DNA from: JBDIAG01 sp963835085
GTDB taxonomy: Bacteria; Actinomycetota; Actinomycetes; Actinomycetales; CAWJMD01
Length of the DNA: 64,000 nucleotides
Assembly: GCA_963835085.1 (NCBI GenBank)
Contig: CAWIED010000001.1
Coordinates: 2,046,001-2,110,000, forward strand
Reading direction: 5' to 3'
This document shows positions 25,483-33,406 of the stretch, piece after piece. Below the pieces are notes generated by a model, which had not been told where the DNA came from, did no database searches, and saw only the letters and a program-made list of their open reading frames with translations. The translations under genes were made by a program, and so were the position numbers. The stretch's first letter is position 1. Each line of letters starts with the position of its first letter.

Positions 25483-27438
25483 TCAGCGCGAAGATTTCTT
25501 CCAGCGTGCCTTGGCGCCCGTGCGACGCGGGCTGGTGCCCTGCCGGCGCTCGGGCGTCCATTCCCGGCCGGATTCCCGGCCGGCCGGCCGGTCGTCGCGC
25601 GAGCTGCTGTCGCGGCTGGCCGGTCGGGTCTCGGTAGACGCCGCGCGGAACCCGCGCTGGGCCGGACGGCCCTCACGTCGGCCACCCCGATCGCTGGAGC
25701 CGAAGCCCTCCTCGCGGCGCGCCTCGCGATTGCCATAGCTGGCCTCGACCCGAGGCGACGTCTCGTCGCGGTGTGCCATCTCATTGCTGCGGTATCCGGA
25801 ACGATCGTTGCGCCGGGCCGGACGTTCTTGCCACGACGAGGTGCCGTGCTCGGAGCGCTCACCCCGACTGCCACCGAAGGCTTGGTCTCTGCCCGACCGG
25901 TCGCCGAACGACCTGTCGTTGCCCCACTCGGTGCGTGGTCGGTCTGTACGGGTCCGGTCAGTGCGGGTCCGGTCAGTCCGAGGCCGGTCGTCAGTACGCA
26001 GACCGTCTGTACGGGGTCGATCGCTACGGAGTCGATCGGTATGCGGCCGATCAGCACGGGAGCGATCAGCGCGCGTACCGTCGGTACGGGGTCGGTCGGC
26101 GCGCGAACCCTCGGTACGGGGTCGATCGCTACGGAGTCGATCGGCGCGGGGCCGATCGACGCGGGGTCGATCAGTACGCGCTCGGTCGGAGAACGCCCGG
26201 GCAGTCCGCGGACGCTCGCGCCCGGCGGGGCGCGAGGGCCCCTCACTACCCGACTCCGCCAAGGCGGCTGCGGTCAACGGCGTTGGGGCCGTGCGGAAGT
26301 CGTGGTGACGCACCTGCACCCCGGCCTGCTGCTGCAGTCGCGTGAGCGCACCCATCGCCTTGGGCGTCGAGATGGTGACGACGGCACCGCTGCGGCCGGC
26401 GCGGGCGGTGCGGCCCGAGCGGTGCAGGTACGCCTTGGCGTCGCTCGCCGCGTCGAAGTGCACCACGAGGTCTACCGCGTCGACATGAATGCCGCGCGCC
26501 GCCACATCGGTAGCCACGACGGCGCGCGCCTTGCCCGCGGTGAACCGCTCGAGATTGCGCTCACGAACCCGCTGCGAGAGGTTGCCGTGCAGGTCTACCG
26601 CCGGAACGCCATCGTCGGTGAGGGCCTGGGCGATCTCCTCGGCGCTCTCGCGGGTGCGGGTGAAGACGATGGTGCGGCCGTTGGCCTCGATCAGGTCGGA
26701 GGTGGCCCGGATCTTCTCCCGGTAGCCGCCCACGATCAGGGTGTGGTGGGTCATGGTGGAGACGGCACCAGCGCTGGGGTCGAGCTCGTGCATCTTGGGA
26801 TTGCGCAGGTGGGTGCGTACGAGAGCGTCGACGTCGCCGTCGAGCGTGGCCGAGAGCAGCATCCGCTGGCTGCCCGCAGGCGTGCGTCCTACGAGCTTGT
26901 CGACGGCCGGGTAGAACCCCAGATCGCACAGGTGGTCTGCCTCGTCGAGCACCGTGACCTGCACGTCGTCGAAGGAGACGAAGCCATGCTCGTAGAGATC
27001 TTCCAGACGACCGGGAGTGGCCACCACCACATCGGCCCGCTGGCGCAGCTGGCGGGTCTGCTTCTCGTACGGGATGCCGCCGTAGACGGTGGTGAGCTTG
27101 AGTCGGGTGGCCTCGGCCAGCGGCTGCAGCGAACGGGCCACCTGGTTGGCCAGCTCGCGGGTGGGGACGACGATCAATGCGCGCGGGTGGCACGAGCGGC
27201 TGCGTGCACCGGAAAGTCGGGCCAACACCGGCAGGCCGAAGGCGAGGGTCTTGCCGGATCCGGTCTGGGCGCGACCTAGCACGTCGGCGCCGCTGAGGGC
27301 GTCGGGAATGACGGCCGCCTGAACCGCTGTGGGCTCGGTGATGCCTTGCGCCGCAAGGGCTTGGACGACGGAGGCGGGCATAGCAAGGCTGGAGAAGCCT
27401 GAGGTGGGCACGGCAAGGCGGGAGAAGCCTGAGGACAC
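25483..27438 (-). CDS. DEAD-box ATP-dependent RNA helicase with Arg/Asp repeat tail
   Basis: Unwinds RNA with ATP. The 651-residue protein has a helicase core at about residues 15-390: Q-motif region, AQTGSGKT (motif I), PTRELANQ, TPGRLEDL, DEADHL (motif II), SAT (III), ATDVAARGIHVDAV and HRSGRTARAG (VI). Residues from about 400 to the end are disordered, basic and repetitive; between about 415 and 515 they run as D-R-x-R-T/A repeats of five to six residues. Such tails bind RNA non-specifically in RhlE/DeaD relatives. The N-terminus holds a tandem 10-residue duplication (SGFSRLAVPT, SGFSSLAMPA), so the GTG at 27438 is uncertain and a later Met is possible. 27439-27614 holds nothing I recognise. 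Confidence 0.92.
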   Translation of the reverse strand: MSSGFSRLAVPTSGFSSLAMPASVVQALAAQGITEPTAVQAAVIPDALSGADVLGRAQTGSGKTLAFGLPVLARLSGARSRSCHPRALIVVPTRELANQVARSLQPLAEATRLKLTTVYGGIPYEKQTRQLRQRADVVVATPGRLEDLYEHGFVSFDDVQVTVLDEADHLCDLGFYPAVDKLVGRTPAGSQRMLLSATLDGDVDALVRTHLRNPKMHELDPSAGAVSTMTHHTLIVGGYREKIRATSDLIEANGRTIVFTRTRESAEEIAQALTDDGVPAVDLHGNLSQRVRERNLERFTAGKARAVVATDVAARGIHVDAVDLVVHFDAASDAKAYLHRSGRTARAGRSGAVVTISTPKAMGALTRLQQQAGVQVRHHDFRTAPTPLTAAALAESGSEGPSRPAGRERPRTARAFSDRARTDRPRVDRPRADRLRSDRPRTEGSRADRPRTDGTRADRSRADRPHTDRLRSDRPRTDGLRTDDRPRTDRTRTDRTRTDRPRTEWGNDRSFGDRSGRDQAFGGSRGERSEHGTSSWQERPARRNDRSGYRSNEMAHRDETSPRVEASYGNREARREEGFGSSDRGGRREGRPAQRGFRAASTETRPASRDSSSRDDRPAGRESGREWTPERRQGTSPRRTGAKARWKKSSR

Positions 27439-27614
27439 AGGGATGCTGCTTTCAGCTGGATCGGAGTCTCGGTGAGCACCCGATCACTGGCCTCTGCGTC
27501 GTTCGACACTGACTCGACGCGCCATACCGGGGAACACACACTGGGCGCCGACATCGGGTCGGCGGCCGCAAACCAGCCCACACTACAGGGTCGACGCCTG
27601 GATCCCTGAATCGG

Positions 27615-28157
27615 CTAGCTGACCGCTGACAACCCCACGTCCCAGGCGTGATGGACGAGGTCGTGCGCGAAGTACTGGGTCAGGGTCTCGACAGTGAACG
27701 ACGACCCGTTGCTGCGTCGGCCGGTGCGCTGCCAGGCCTGCCCCAGTACGGAGTCGAGTCGGGCCGCGAACACCTCGGCGTTGGAGACGAGTTCGCGAGC
27801 CACCGATTCGGGCTCGGCGGCCGCGTAGTCTGCCTCGGTCGCCGCGCGGTCCTGATCACAATTGGGGAACAGCGGGTCGTCCTCGTCCAGCATCAGGCGG
27901 AGTCGCTCCGCGAAGACGGCACAGCAGTCCCGCACGTGGCAGCCATACTCGAGCGGCGACCACGTTCCCGGCCGGGGGCGGCTGGCCGCGTCGGTCGCCG
28001 TCAGCCGATCAGGCCAGCGAGAGGCGATGAGCCGCAACAGGTTTGCCACCTCGCCCGGCTGGCACTCGGCGGCTGCGAAGCCGCACTCGGGGCAGGCCCG
28101 TTCGAGGGTCCAGGTCCAGTCCTTCTCGTCGGGAACGATGTCGTCTGCCGAAGCCAT
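27615..28157 (-). CDS. DinB-like / mycothiol-dependent-type protein
   Basis: A 180-residue protein with a DinB-like four-helix fold. WSPLEYGCHVRD in the first helix and YFAHDLVHHAWDVG near the C-terminus supply three His that normally bind a metal in this superfamily. The N-terminal ERACPECGF carries a Cys pair that could bind zinc. Superfamily members in actinobacteria often act with mycothiol in isomerisation or detoxification; the substrate here is unknown. The ATG at 28157 fits the family start. The gene lies 66 bp after prpE on the same strand. Confidence 0.7.
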   Translation of the reverse strand: MASADDIVPDEKDWTWTLERACPECGFAAAECQPGEVANLLRLIASRWPDRLTATDAASRPRPGTWSPLEYGCHVRDCCAVFAERLRLMLDEDDPLFPNCDQDRAATEADYAAAEPESVARELVSNAEVFAARLDSVLGQAWQRTGRRSNGSSFTVETLTQYFAHDLVHHAWDVGLSAVS

Positions 28158-28223
28158 GAGTCGATCGTGCCAGCCTGCACCGCGCTCGTGAACCCGGGTG
28201 CCCGAGCTTGGCAACCAGCCGCG

Positions 28224-30305
28224 CTATGTACGCAGCACACCCTGCAAGGCGTCCAGCACTCCAGTGTCCTCGATGGTGGATGGCACCACGGGCGTCTTGC
28301 CGTCTGCGATCTCGCGCATGGTCTTGCGCAGGATCTTGCCCGAGCGGGTCTTGGGCAGGCCGGCCACCACGTCCACCCGTGACAACGAGGCCACCGCCCC
28401 CACTTCCGAACGCACCCTGGCCTTCAATTCCTCCTCCAGGGTCGCTTCATCGACGCTCCCATCATGGGACGCCTTGAGCACCACGAAGGCCCGGGGGACC
28501 TGGCCCTTGAGCTCGTCCATCACCCCGATCACGGCGCATTCGGCCACCGCAGGGTGCCCGGCCAAAGCTGCCTCCAGCGTGCCGGTCGAGAGCCGGTGGC
28601 CCGCGACGTTGATCACGTCATCGGTGCGACCCAAGACGAAGAGGTAGCCGTCCTCGTCGAGGATGCCGCCGTCGCCCGTGAGGTAGTAGCCCTCGAACGT
28701 CGAGAGGTACTCGCTGACGTAGCGCTCGTCGTCGCCCCAAAGGGTGGGCAGTGTGCCCGGCGGCATCGGCAGCTTGAGGCAGACGGCGCCCTCCACACCT
28801 GCGGCCACGGGCTCGCCCGAGCCATCGAGAACGTGCACGTCGTAGCCACACACCGGCACCGACGGTGAGCCCGGTTTGGTCGCGAGCGGCTCCAACCCGA
28901 CGGGATTCGCCGCGATCGGCCAGCCGGTCTCGGTCTGCCACCAGTTGTCGATCACGGGCACGCCCAGCAGGTCGCCCGCCCAATGGTAGGTATCCGGATC
29001 GAGCCGCTCGCCGGCCAGAAAGAGGGTGCGCAGGCTGGAGAGGTCGTACTCGGCCGTCAGTGCACCGGCGGGGTCGGTCTTCTTGATGGCTCTGATCGCG
29101 GTGGGCGCGGTGAACAACACCGAACACCCATGCTCGGCGATCACCCGCCAGAACGTGCCTGCGTCAGGAGTGCCGATGGGCTTGCCTTCGAACAGGATCG
29201 TCGTCGCGCCGGCCAGCAGCGGGCCGTAGACGATGTACGAGTGCCCTACTACCCAGCCCACGTCGCTAGCGGTGAACATGACCTCGCCCGTCCGCACGCC
29301 GTAGATGTTGGCCATCGACCACGTGAGCGCCACCGCGTGGCCGCCGTTGTCACGCACGATTCCCTTGGGCCGGCCCGTGGTGCCCGAGGTGTACAGCACG
29401 TACAGCGGGTCGGTGGCGGCCACCTCCACGCACTCCGCGGGATCGACCGACCCCGGACGCATCAAGACGGCCCAATCGAGGTCGCGCCCCTCCACCAGCG
29501 TGGCGGTGACCTGCGGACGCTGGAACACGACGACGTGATCAGGTTTGTGGGCCGCCTTCTCAAGCGCCACGTCGAGCAGAGGCTTGTACTCGATCACTCG
29601 GCGTCCCTCGATGCCGCACGAGGCAGAAACCACGACCTTGGGCTGCGCGTCGTCGATACGGGCTGCCAACTCGGCCGGCGCGAAGCCGCCGAACACCACG
29701 GAATGCACTGCGCCCAGCCGCGCACAGGCCAACATGGCAATCACGGCCTGCGGCACCATCGGCATGTAGATCACGACACGGTCGCCCTTGGAAACCCCCA
29801 GCGCACGCAGCATGCCCGCGCACCGCGCCACCTCGTCGAGAAGTTGCGCGTAGGTGTAGCTGCGCGAGCCGTCTGAGACCGCCGAGTCGTACACGAGCGC
29901 CAGTTGATCTGCCCGGCCCGCGGCGACATGTCGGTCGAGGGCGTTGAAGCAGATGTTGAGCACGCCGTCGGTGAACCAGCGATAGAAGGGTGGGTTGTCG
30001 TCGTTGAGGATGCGCCGGGGCTTCTTGATCCAGGTGACGCCTCGGGCCGCATCGGCCCAGAATCCGTTCGGGTCGGCGAGCGAACGCTTGTAGGCGGCCG
30101 CGTAGGCGCCGGCCACGGGCCCGGAAGCAGCAGTGCCGCCCTCGGCGGAATCGACACCAGTGGCAGCGGCAGGATCAGCAGCGGTGGCAGCGGCAACCGA
30201 GCCAGCGGAAGCGGTGGGATTAGCAGCGGAAGCGGTGGGGGTGGCAACTGAGCCAGCGGAAGCGGCGGAAGTGGGCACGACTGGAGGCTGGTCGTCATTG
30301 GCCAT
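28224..30305 (-). CDS. prpE: Propionyl-CoA synthetase-type acyl-CoA ligase
   Basis: Activates propionate (or acetate) with ATP and CoA through an acyl-adenylate. The protein is 693 residues; PrpE and Acs members are usually about 630-650. The excess is an N-terminal tail of about 60 Ala/Ser/Thr residues built from repeats such as TASAGSVA. Core motifs: YTSGTTGRPKG (P-loop), NGGHAVALTWSM (typical of PrpE), WWQTETGWP, YYLTGDGG, GRTDDVINVAGHRLS and the acetylatable Lys in PKTRSGKILRK. Specificity for propionate is by family resemblance. The ATG at 30305 has no clear Shine-Dalgarno. The upstream 492-bp gap holds three 35-bp hairpin repeats. Confidence 0.9.
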   Translation of the reverse strand: MANDDQPPVVPTSAASAGSVATPTASAANPTASAGSVAAATAADPAAATGVDSAEGGTAASGPVAGAYAAAYKRSLADPNGFWADAARGVTWIKKPRRILNDDNPPFYRWFTDGVLNICFNALDRHVAAGRADQLALVYDSAVSDGSRSYTYAQLLDEVARCAGMLRALGVSKGDRVVIYMPMVPQAVIAMLACARLGAVHSVVFGGFAPAELAARIDDAQPKVVVSASCGIEGRRVIEYKPLLDVALEKAAHKPDHVVVFQRPQVTATLVEGRDLDWAVLMRPGSVDPAECVEVAATDPLYVLYTSGTTGRPKGIVRDNGGHAVALTWSMANIYGVRTGEVMFTASDVGWVVGHSYIVYGPLLAGATTILFEGKPIGTPDAGTFWRVIAEHGCSVLFTAPTAIRAIKKTDPAGALTAEYDLSSLRTLFLAGERLDPDTYHWAGDLLGVPVIDNWWQTETGWPIAANPVGLEPLATKPGSPSVPVCGYDVHVLDGSGEPVAAGVEGAVCLKLPMPPGTLPTLWGDDERYVSEYLSTFEGYYLTGDGGILDEDGYLFVLGRTDDVINVAGHRLSTGTLEAALAGHPAVAECAVIGVMDELKGQVPRAFVVLKASHDGSVDEATLEEELKARVRSEVGAVASLSRVDVVAGLPKTRSGKILRKTMREIADGKTPVVPSTIEDTGVLDALQGVLRT

Positions 30306-30360
30306 AGAAACATCTTGACGCAAAGGTAGAGGGGCCACCAGTGGGCCGAGCCAAGCTCGC

Positions 30361-30395
30361 TATGACAATGCCCCGTCCCGCGAGGCAGCGACATA
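30361..30395. repeat. 35-bp hairpin repeat, copy 1
   Basis: TATGACAATGCCCC, a 7-base loop, then GAGGCAGCGACATA; 10 of 14 positions pair. It is followed by GTCCCAAACTCC, conserved in copies 2 and 4. It lies between divergent prpE and a PPOX gene. Confidence 0.75.
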
Positions 30396-30483
30396 GTCCC
30401 AAACTCCAACCCCATAGGCGCCCCGAAGAAGGAGATCCAGAGCCGCCTGAGCCCGCAGGCAAGCAGGCCTGGGTCGAGCACGC

Positions 30484-30518
30484 TATGACCATGCCCCATC
30501 CCGCGGGGCAGCGACATA
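30484..30518. repeat. 35-bp hairpin repeat, copy 2
   Basis: TATGACCATGCCCC, loop ATCCCGC, then GGGGCAGCGACATA; 11 of 14 positions pair. The downstream flank GTCCCAAACCCCCACCC is nearly the same as that of copy 1. It lies 123 bp from copy 1, in the same orientation. Confidence 0.8.
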
Positions 30519-30601
30519 GTCCCAAACCCCCACCCGCCGCAGCCGCAATCAAGATCCAGAACCTGCTCAACGGGCGAGCAAGCGATCTCGGGCAAAGCTC
30601 G

Positions 30602-30636
30602 CTATGTCGACGCCGACCAGGCGGGGGCGTTGACAT
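30602..30636. repeat. 35-bp hairpin repeat, copy 3 (compensated stem)
   Basis: TATGTCGACGCC and GGCGTTGACATA form a 12-bp stem with one G-T pair. Both stem halves differ from copies 1, 2 and 4 (CGCC/GGCG instead of TGCCCC/GGGGCA), so the pairing is kept while the sequence has changed. The total length is again 35 bp. Confidence 0.8.
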
Positions 30637-30797
30637 AGCGCCCACCGCGCCCGCGCGGAACCCGACCCCAGAGCCACCTGAGCCGGCGAGTGGGCCCGGG
30701 CGGAGCGCGCCTGGGCCGAGCCCGAGCCCGAACGCGCGGGGGCGAAGCGCGCCTGGGCAAGCGCACCGAGTCGAGCCGGCCTGGCAGGCTCAGGCGG

Positions 30798-31196
30798 ATG
30801 ATCGCCCTCCCCGAGTCCGTGATCGAGTTCTGCAGAGAGCGACACGTGGCCACACTCACCACTCTGCGACCGGACGGCTCACCCCACGTCGTGCCCGTGG
30901 GCTTCACACTCGACCCGGCCGCCGGGCTGGCCCGCGTGATCACCGACGGCGCCTCGATGAAGGCTTGCAATGCCCGACGCGGCGGTCGTGCGGTGCTGAG
31001 CCAGGTGCAGGGGCGACGTTGGATGAGCCTGGAAGGCCTTGTGCACGTGGAGGATTCACCCGTGGCAGTAAAGGATGCCGAGCAGCGCTACGCCGAGCGA
31101 TACCGGGTGCCGAGGGTGAATCCGCAACGAGTCGTGCTGGTGATCGCTCTCGATCGGATGCTCGGCGGCACCTGGGGCGACCGGTCCAGCGCCTAG
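30798..31196 (+). CDS. Pyridoxamine 5'-phosphate oxidase-family (PPOX) protein
   Basis: A 132-residue split-barrel flavin or F420-binding protein. HVATLTTLRPDGSPHVVPVGF is the typical first two strands, followed by RVITDGASMKACNARR with cofactor-phosphate contacts, and the final strand around VLVIALDRMLGGTW. The small size and this pattern resemble the F420-dependent PPOX subgroup found in actinobacteria, but the cofactor cannot be decided by eye. The ATG at 30798 matches the family start. Its stop overlaps the convergent FAD-enzyme stop by four bases. Confidence 0.78.
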   Translation: MIALPESVIEFCRERHVATLTTLRPDGSPHVVPVGFTLDPAAGLARVITDGASMKACNARRGGRAVLSQVQGRRWMSLEGLVHVEDSPVAVKDAEQRYAERYRVPRVNPQRVVLVIALDRMLGGTWGDRSSA

Positions 31197-32539
31197 CCAG
31201 CGGCTGAGGGCTTCGGAGTCAGCACCAGCGGCCTGGGGCGCAGCACGCGATGCACGAACCCCGGCCGCCCCAAGGCCGACACCGGGTCGATCAGGGAGGT
31301 CACCCGCACGAACGAGTCGGCGACCACGGGATCGTGCTCCGCGGCCGCAAGCACCTTGGAGACCCAGGCATTGGCCAGCCGAATGCTGGGTCCCCGCCGC
31401 CCCGGCACACCGGGCAGCGCCAGGTCTGCTCCCGTGGAGAGCTGCCAGGCCGCTTCCACCTGCAGGCTTGCCGCCTCGAAGAACCGGGCACTGACGCCCC
31501 GGACCCCCTCCTCCAGACAGGCTCGCAACGTAACGGCCTGCATCGCAGCAAGACTCATCCCCTGGCCATAGAGGGGATTGAAGGTCGCGAGCGCATCGCC
31601 CACCACGATGAGTCCATTCGGCATCCCGTTCAGCCGCTCGTAGTGGCGGCGCCGGCTCACCGGCACTCTGAAAGAGCGAACCGGCCCACCCGGTTGCGCC
31701 GCGCGCACCGCCTCCATGGTGCTGGCTGGCAGCGCTCGACCGGCCTCGGCGAGCAGCGCCTCACGGTCGAGCAGTTCGCGCGGGTGGCCGTAGGCGGCCG
31801 TCAGCAGGCTCCAGTCGTGTCCGTCGCCGGCAATGAGCCCGGCTCCGTCGAGCCGGCCCGGCACGGGCCCCACAACGGTTGCCAACGCCAGGCCTGCGGG
31901 GCGGTCGAAGCTCATGGGCTGGCTGGCATACCGCAATCCCACGGCCACCACGTCTTCGGCGGGGTAGGCAAAGCCGTTGTCCTGCAACCACTGTGGCGTG
32001 CGACTAGCACGTCCGGTGGCATCTACCACCAGATCGGCGTCGAGGTCGACAGCCAGATCGCCTGTGCGCGGTGCCAGCCGAATGCCTTGCACCCGACGCC
32101 GATAGGTCAGCAGCGCCACGGCATCGCAGTTCTCCAGCACCGTGACCCGGCTGGGCGGGCGCAACACCCGCTCGCGCAGATAGCTCTCTAGGGTGTTGCG
32201 GTGCACCAGCAGCATCGGCGGCTCAAAGGGCCGGGGGTGCTGAGTCAGGAGGCGTCCACCGATCTTGTAGTAGACCTGACTCCAGTCACCGAGGCGGTTG
32301 GCTCCGCGGGCTGCCAGGTCGTCGAGCAACCCGGGCATCACCGCCTCCAAGGCCTGCGAGCCGGCAGGCAGGATGGCGTGCGGATGGTGCGCCTGGGGTA
32401 CCCCCCGGCGATGGGCAGGCCCATCGGGCAGTTCATCCCGCTCGACCATCGTGACCCGCTGGAACGACTCGGCGAGCACCTGCGCAGCGAGCAGCCCAGC
32501 GATGCTCGCACCCACGACGACCGCATGGTCACGCGACAT
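31193..32539 (-). CDS. FAD-dependent monooxygenase-like oxidoreductase
   Basis: A 448-residue flavoprotein of the p-hydroxybenzoate-hydroxylase/geranylgeranyl-reductase type. The N-terminal FAD motif is AVVVGASIAGLLAAQVL followed by VERDELP; the second FAD contact is VVGDALATFNPLYGQGMSLA near residue 290. PQAHHPHAILPAG is also typical. Members hydroxylate or reduce hydrophobic substrates, often in pigment or antibiotic routes; no biosynthetic genes lie nearby, so the substrate is open. GGGAGG is 6 bases before the ATG at 32539. Confidence 0.8.
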   Translation of the reverse strand: MSRDHAVVVGASIAGLLAAQVLAESFQRVTMVERDELPDGPAHRRGVPQAHHPHAILPAGSQALEAVMPGLLDDLAARGANRLGDWSQVYYKIGGRLLTQHPRPFEPPMLLVHRNTLESYLRERVLRPPSRVTVLENCDAVALLTYRRRVQGIRLAPRTGDLAVDLDADLVVDATGRASRTPQWLQDNGFAYPAEDVVAVGLRYASQPMSFDRPAGLALATVVGPVPGRLDGAGLIAGDGHDWSLLTAAYGHPRELLDREALLAEAGRALPASTMEAVRAAQPGGPVRSFRVPVSRRRHYERLNGMPNGLIVVGDALATFNPLYGQGMSLAAMQAVTLRACLEEGVRGVSARFFEAASLQVEAAWQLSTGADLALPGVPGRRGPSIRLANAWVSKVLAAAEHDPVVADSFVRVTSLIDPVSALGRPGFVHRVLRPRPLVLTPKPSAAG

Positions 32540-32653
32540 TCGCACCTCCCGACGCCGGGGGCCTCGGATCGGCGCGGGGCGACTGGACCACCACACGGTT
32601 CAAGTGACAATTATCACGCAGAAAGGACTATTGCGCCGAGAACGCGGGGCTGC

Positions 32654-33292
32654 CTAGACCCGCGTAGGGCTGACGAGGTCAGGAAGCAGCGCGCACGCTC
32701 TGCGGTGCAATTCGGCCAATGGGCATGGTGATGGCGTCTCGCTGGCGGCGATCCACGCTCCGAGCGTGCTCCTGATCGTGGCTCCGAAGATCTCCAGCGC
32801 GAGCGTGACGGCCAACGGATCACAGCCAGGCCCCACCCCTGCGCGAACCTGATTGCGTAGGCTCGCCCCGAAGTCGGCCAGGTGCATCACCTCGGCCGCC
32901 CGCAGGTCGGGGTCGCGGGCCAGCAGTCGTTGGATGCGCAGCAACGTATCGGCCCCGAGCTCGGCCTCGATGTCGGTGCGCGCCAGGAAGTCGTCGAACC
33001 TAGCCTGCAACTGCCGCAGGATCATGTGGGGTGCGCCCGGTGCGATCTGCACACCCTTCAGGTGCTCCACGGCCAGCGCGTGCCAGCCGAGCAACACCGC
33101 CTCTTTGGAGCCGTAGTACCGGAAGAAGGTGCGCTCCGCGATGCCCACTCGCTCGGCGATCTCTTCGACGGTGGTGGCCTTGAAGCCTCGCTTCTCGAAG
33201 AGGTCGAGAGCGGCCGCCTCGATCAGGCGACGGGTCTCCAGCCGTCGTCTGGCTCGCAGGCTCGACGACGGACACATTGCCCCTTGCGTCAT
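32654..33292 (-). CDS. TetR-family repressor, divergent from MMPL transporter
   Basis: A 212-residue regulator. The helix-turn-helix lies at about residues 17-65 (RRLIEAAALDLFEKRGF, then VEEIAERVGIAERTFFRYYGSKEAVL); a variable ligand domain follows. It is divergent from a large MMPL-type transporter with 114 bp between. That gap carries a perfect 15-bp palindrome, the usual layout of a TetR repressor acting on both genes. GGGAGG supports the ATG at 33292; another ATG five codons downstream is possible. The ligand is unknown, probably a lipid or drug exported by the transporter. Confidence 0.88.
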   Translation of the reverse strand: MTQGAMCPSSSLRARRRLETRRLIEAAALDLFEKRGFKATTVEEIAERVGIAERTFFRYYGSKEAVLLGWHALAVEHLKGVQIAPGAPHMILRQLQARFDDFLARTDIEAELGADTLLRIQRLLARDPDLRAAEVMHLADFGASLRNQVRAGVGPGCDPLAVTLALEIFGATIRSTLGAWIAASETPSPCPLAELHRRACALLPDLVSPTRV

Positions 33293-33340
33293 CCCCCGCC
33301 TCCCTTGACTCCCCTGCCCGCGCAGTAACTGTAGGGCTGC

Positions 33341-33361
33341 TGTCAGCCGCTGACATATAGT
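33341..33361. promoter_or_regulatory. TetR operator overlapping MMPL promoter
   Basis: TGTCAGC-C-GCTGACA (33341-33355) is a perfect 7+1+7 palindrome. It directly abuts TATAGT (33356-33361), a good -10 hexamer for the transporter gene, so the palindrome fills the spacer between -35 and -10. Minus-strand hexamers ATGTCA and TACAGT overlap it for tetR. Repression of both genes from one site is inferred. Confidence 0.75.
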
Positions 33362-33406
33362 CACGTGCCGACAGCGCTTTAATCCTCCCGCCGACAGGAA
33401 CGCACG

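Noticed and set aside
25114..27279. A 721-codon plus-strand open frame opposite the helicase
   Set aside because: Low-complexity shadow of the DEAD-box gene's repeat tail; no domain.
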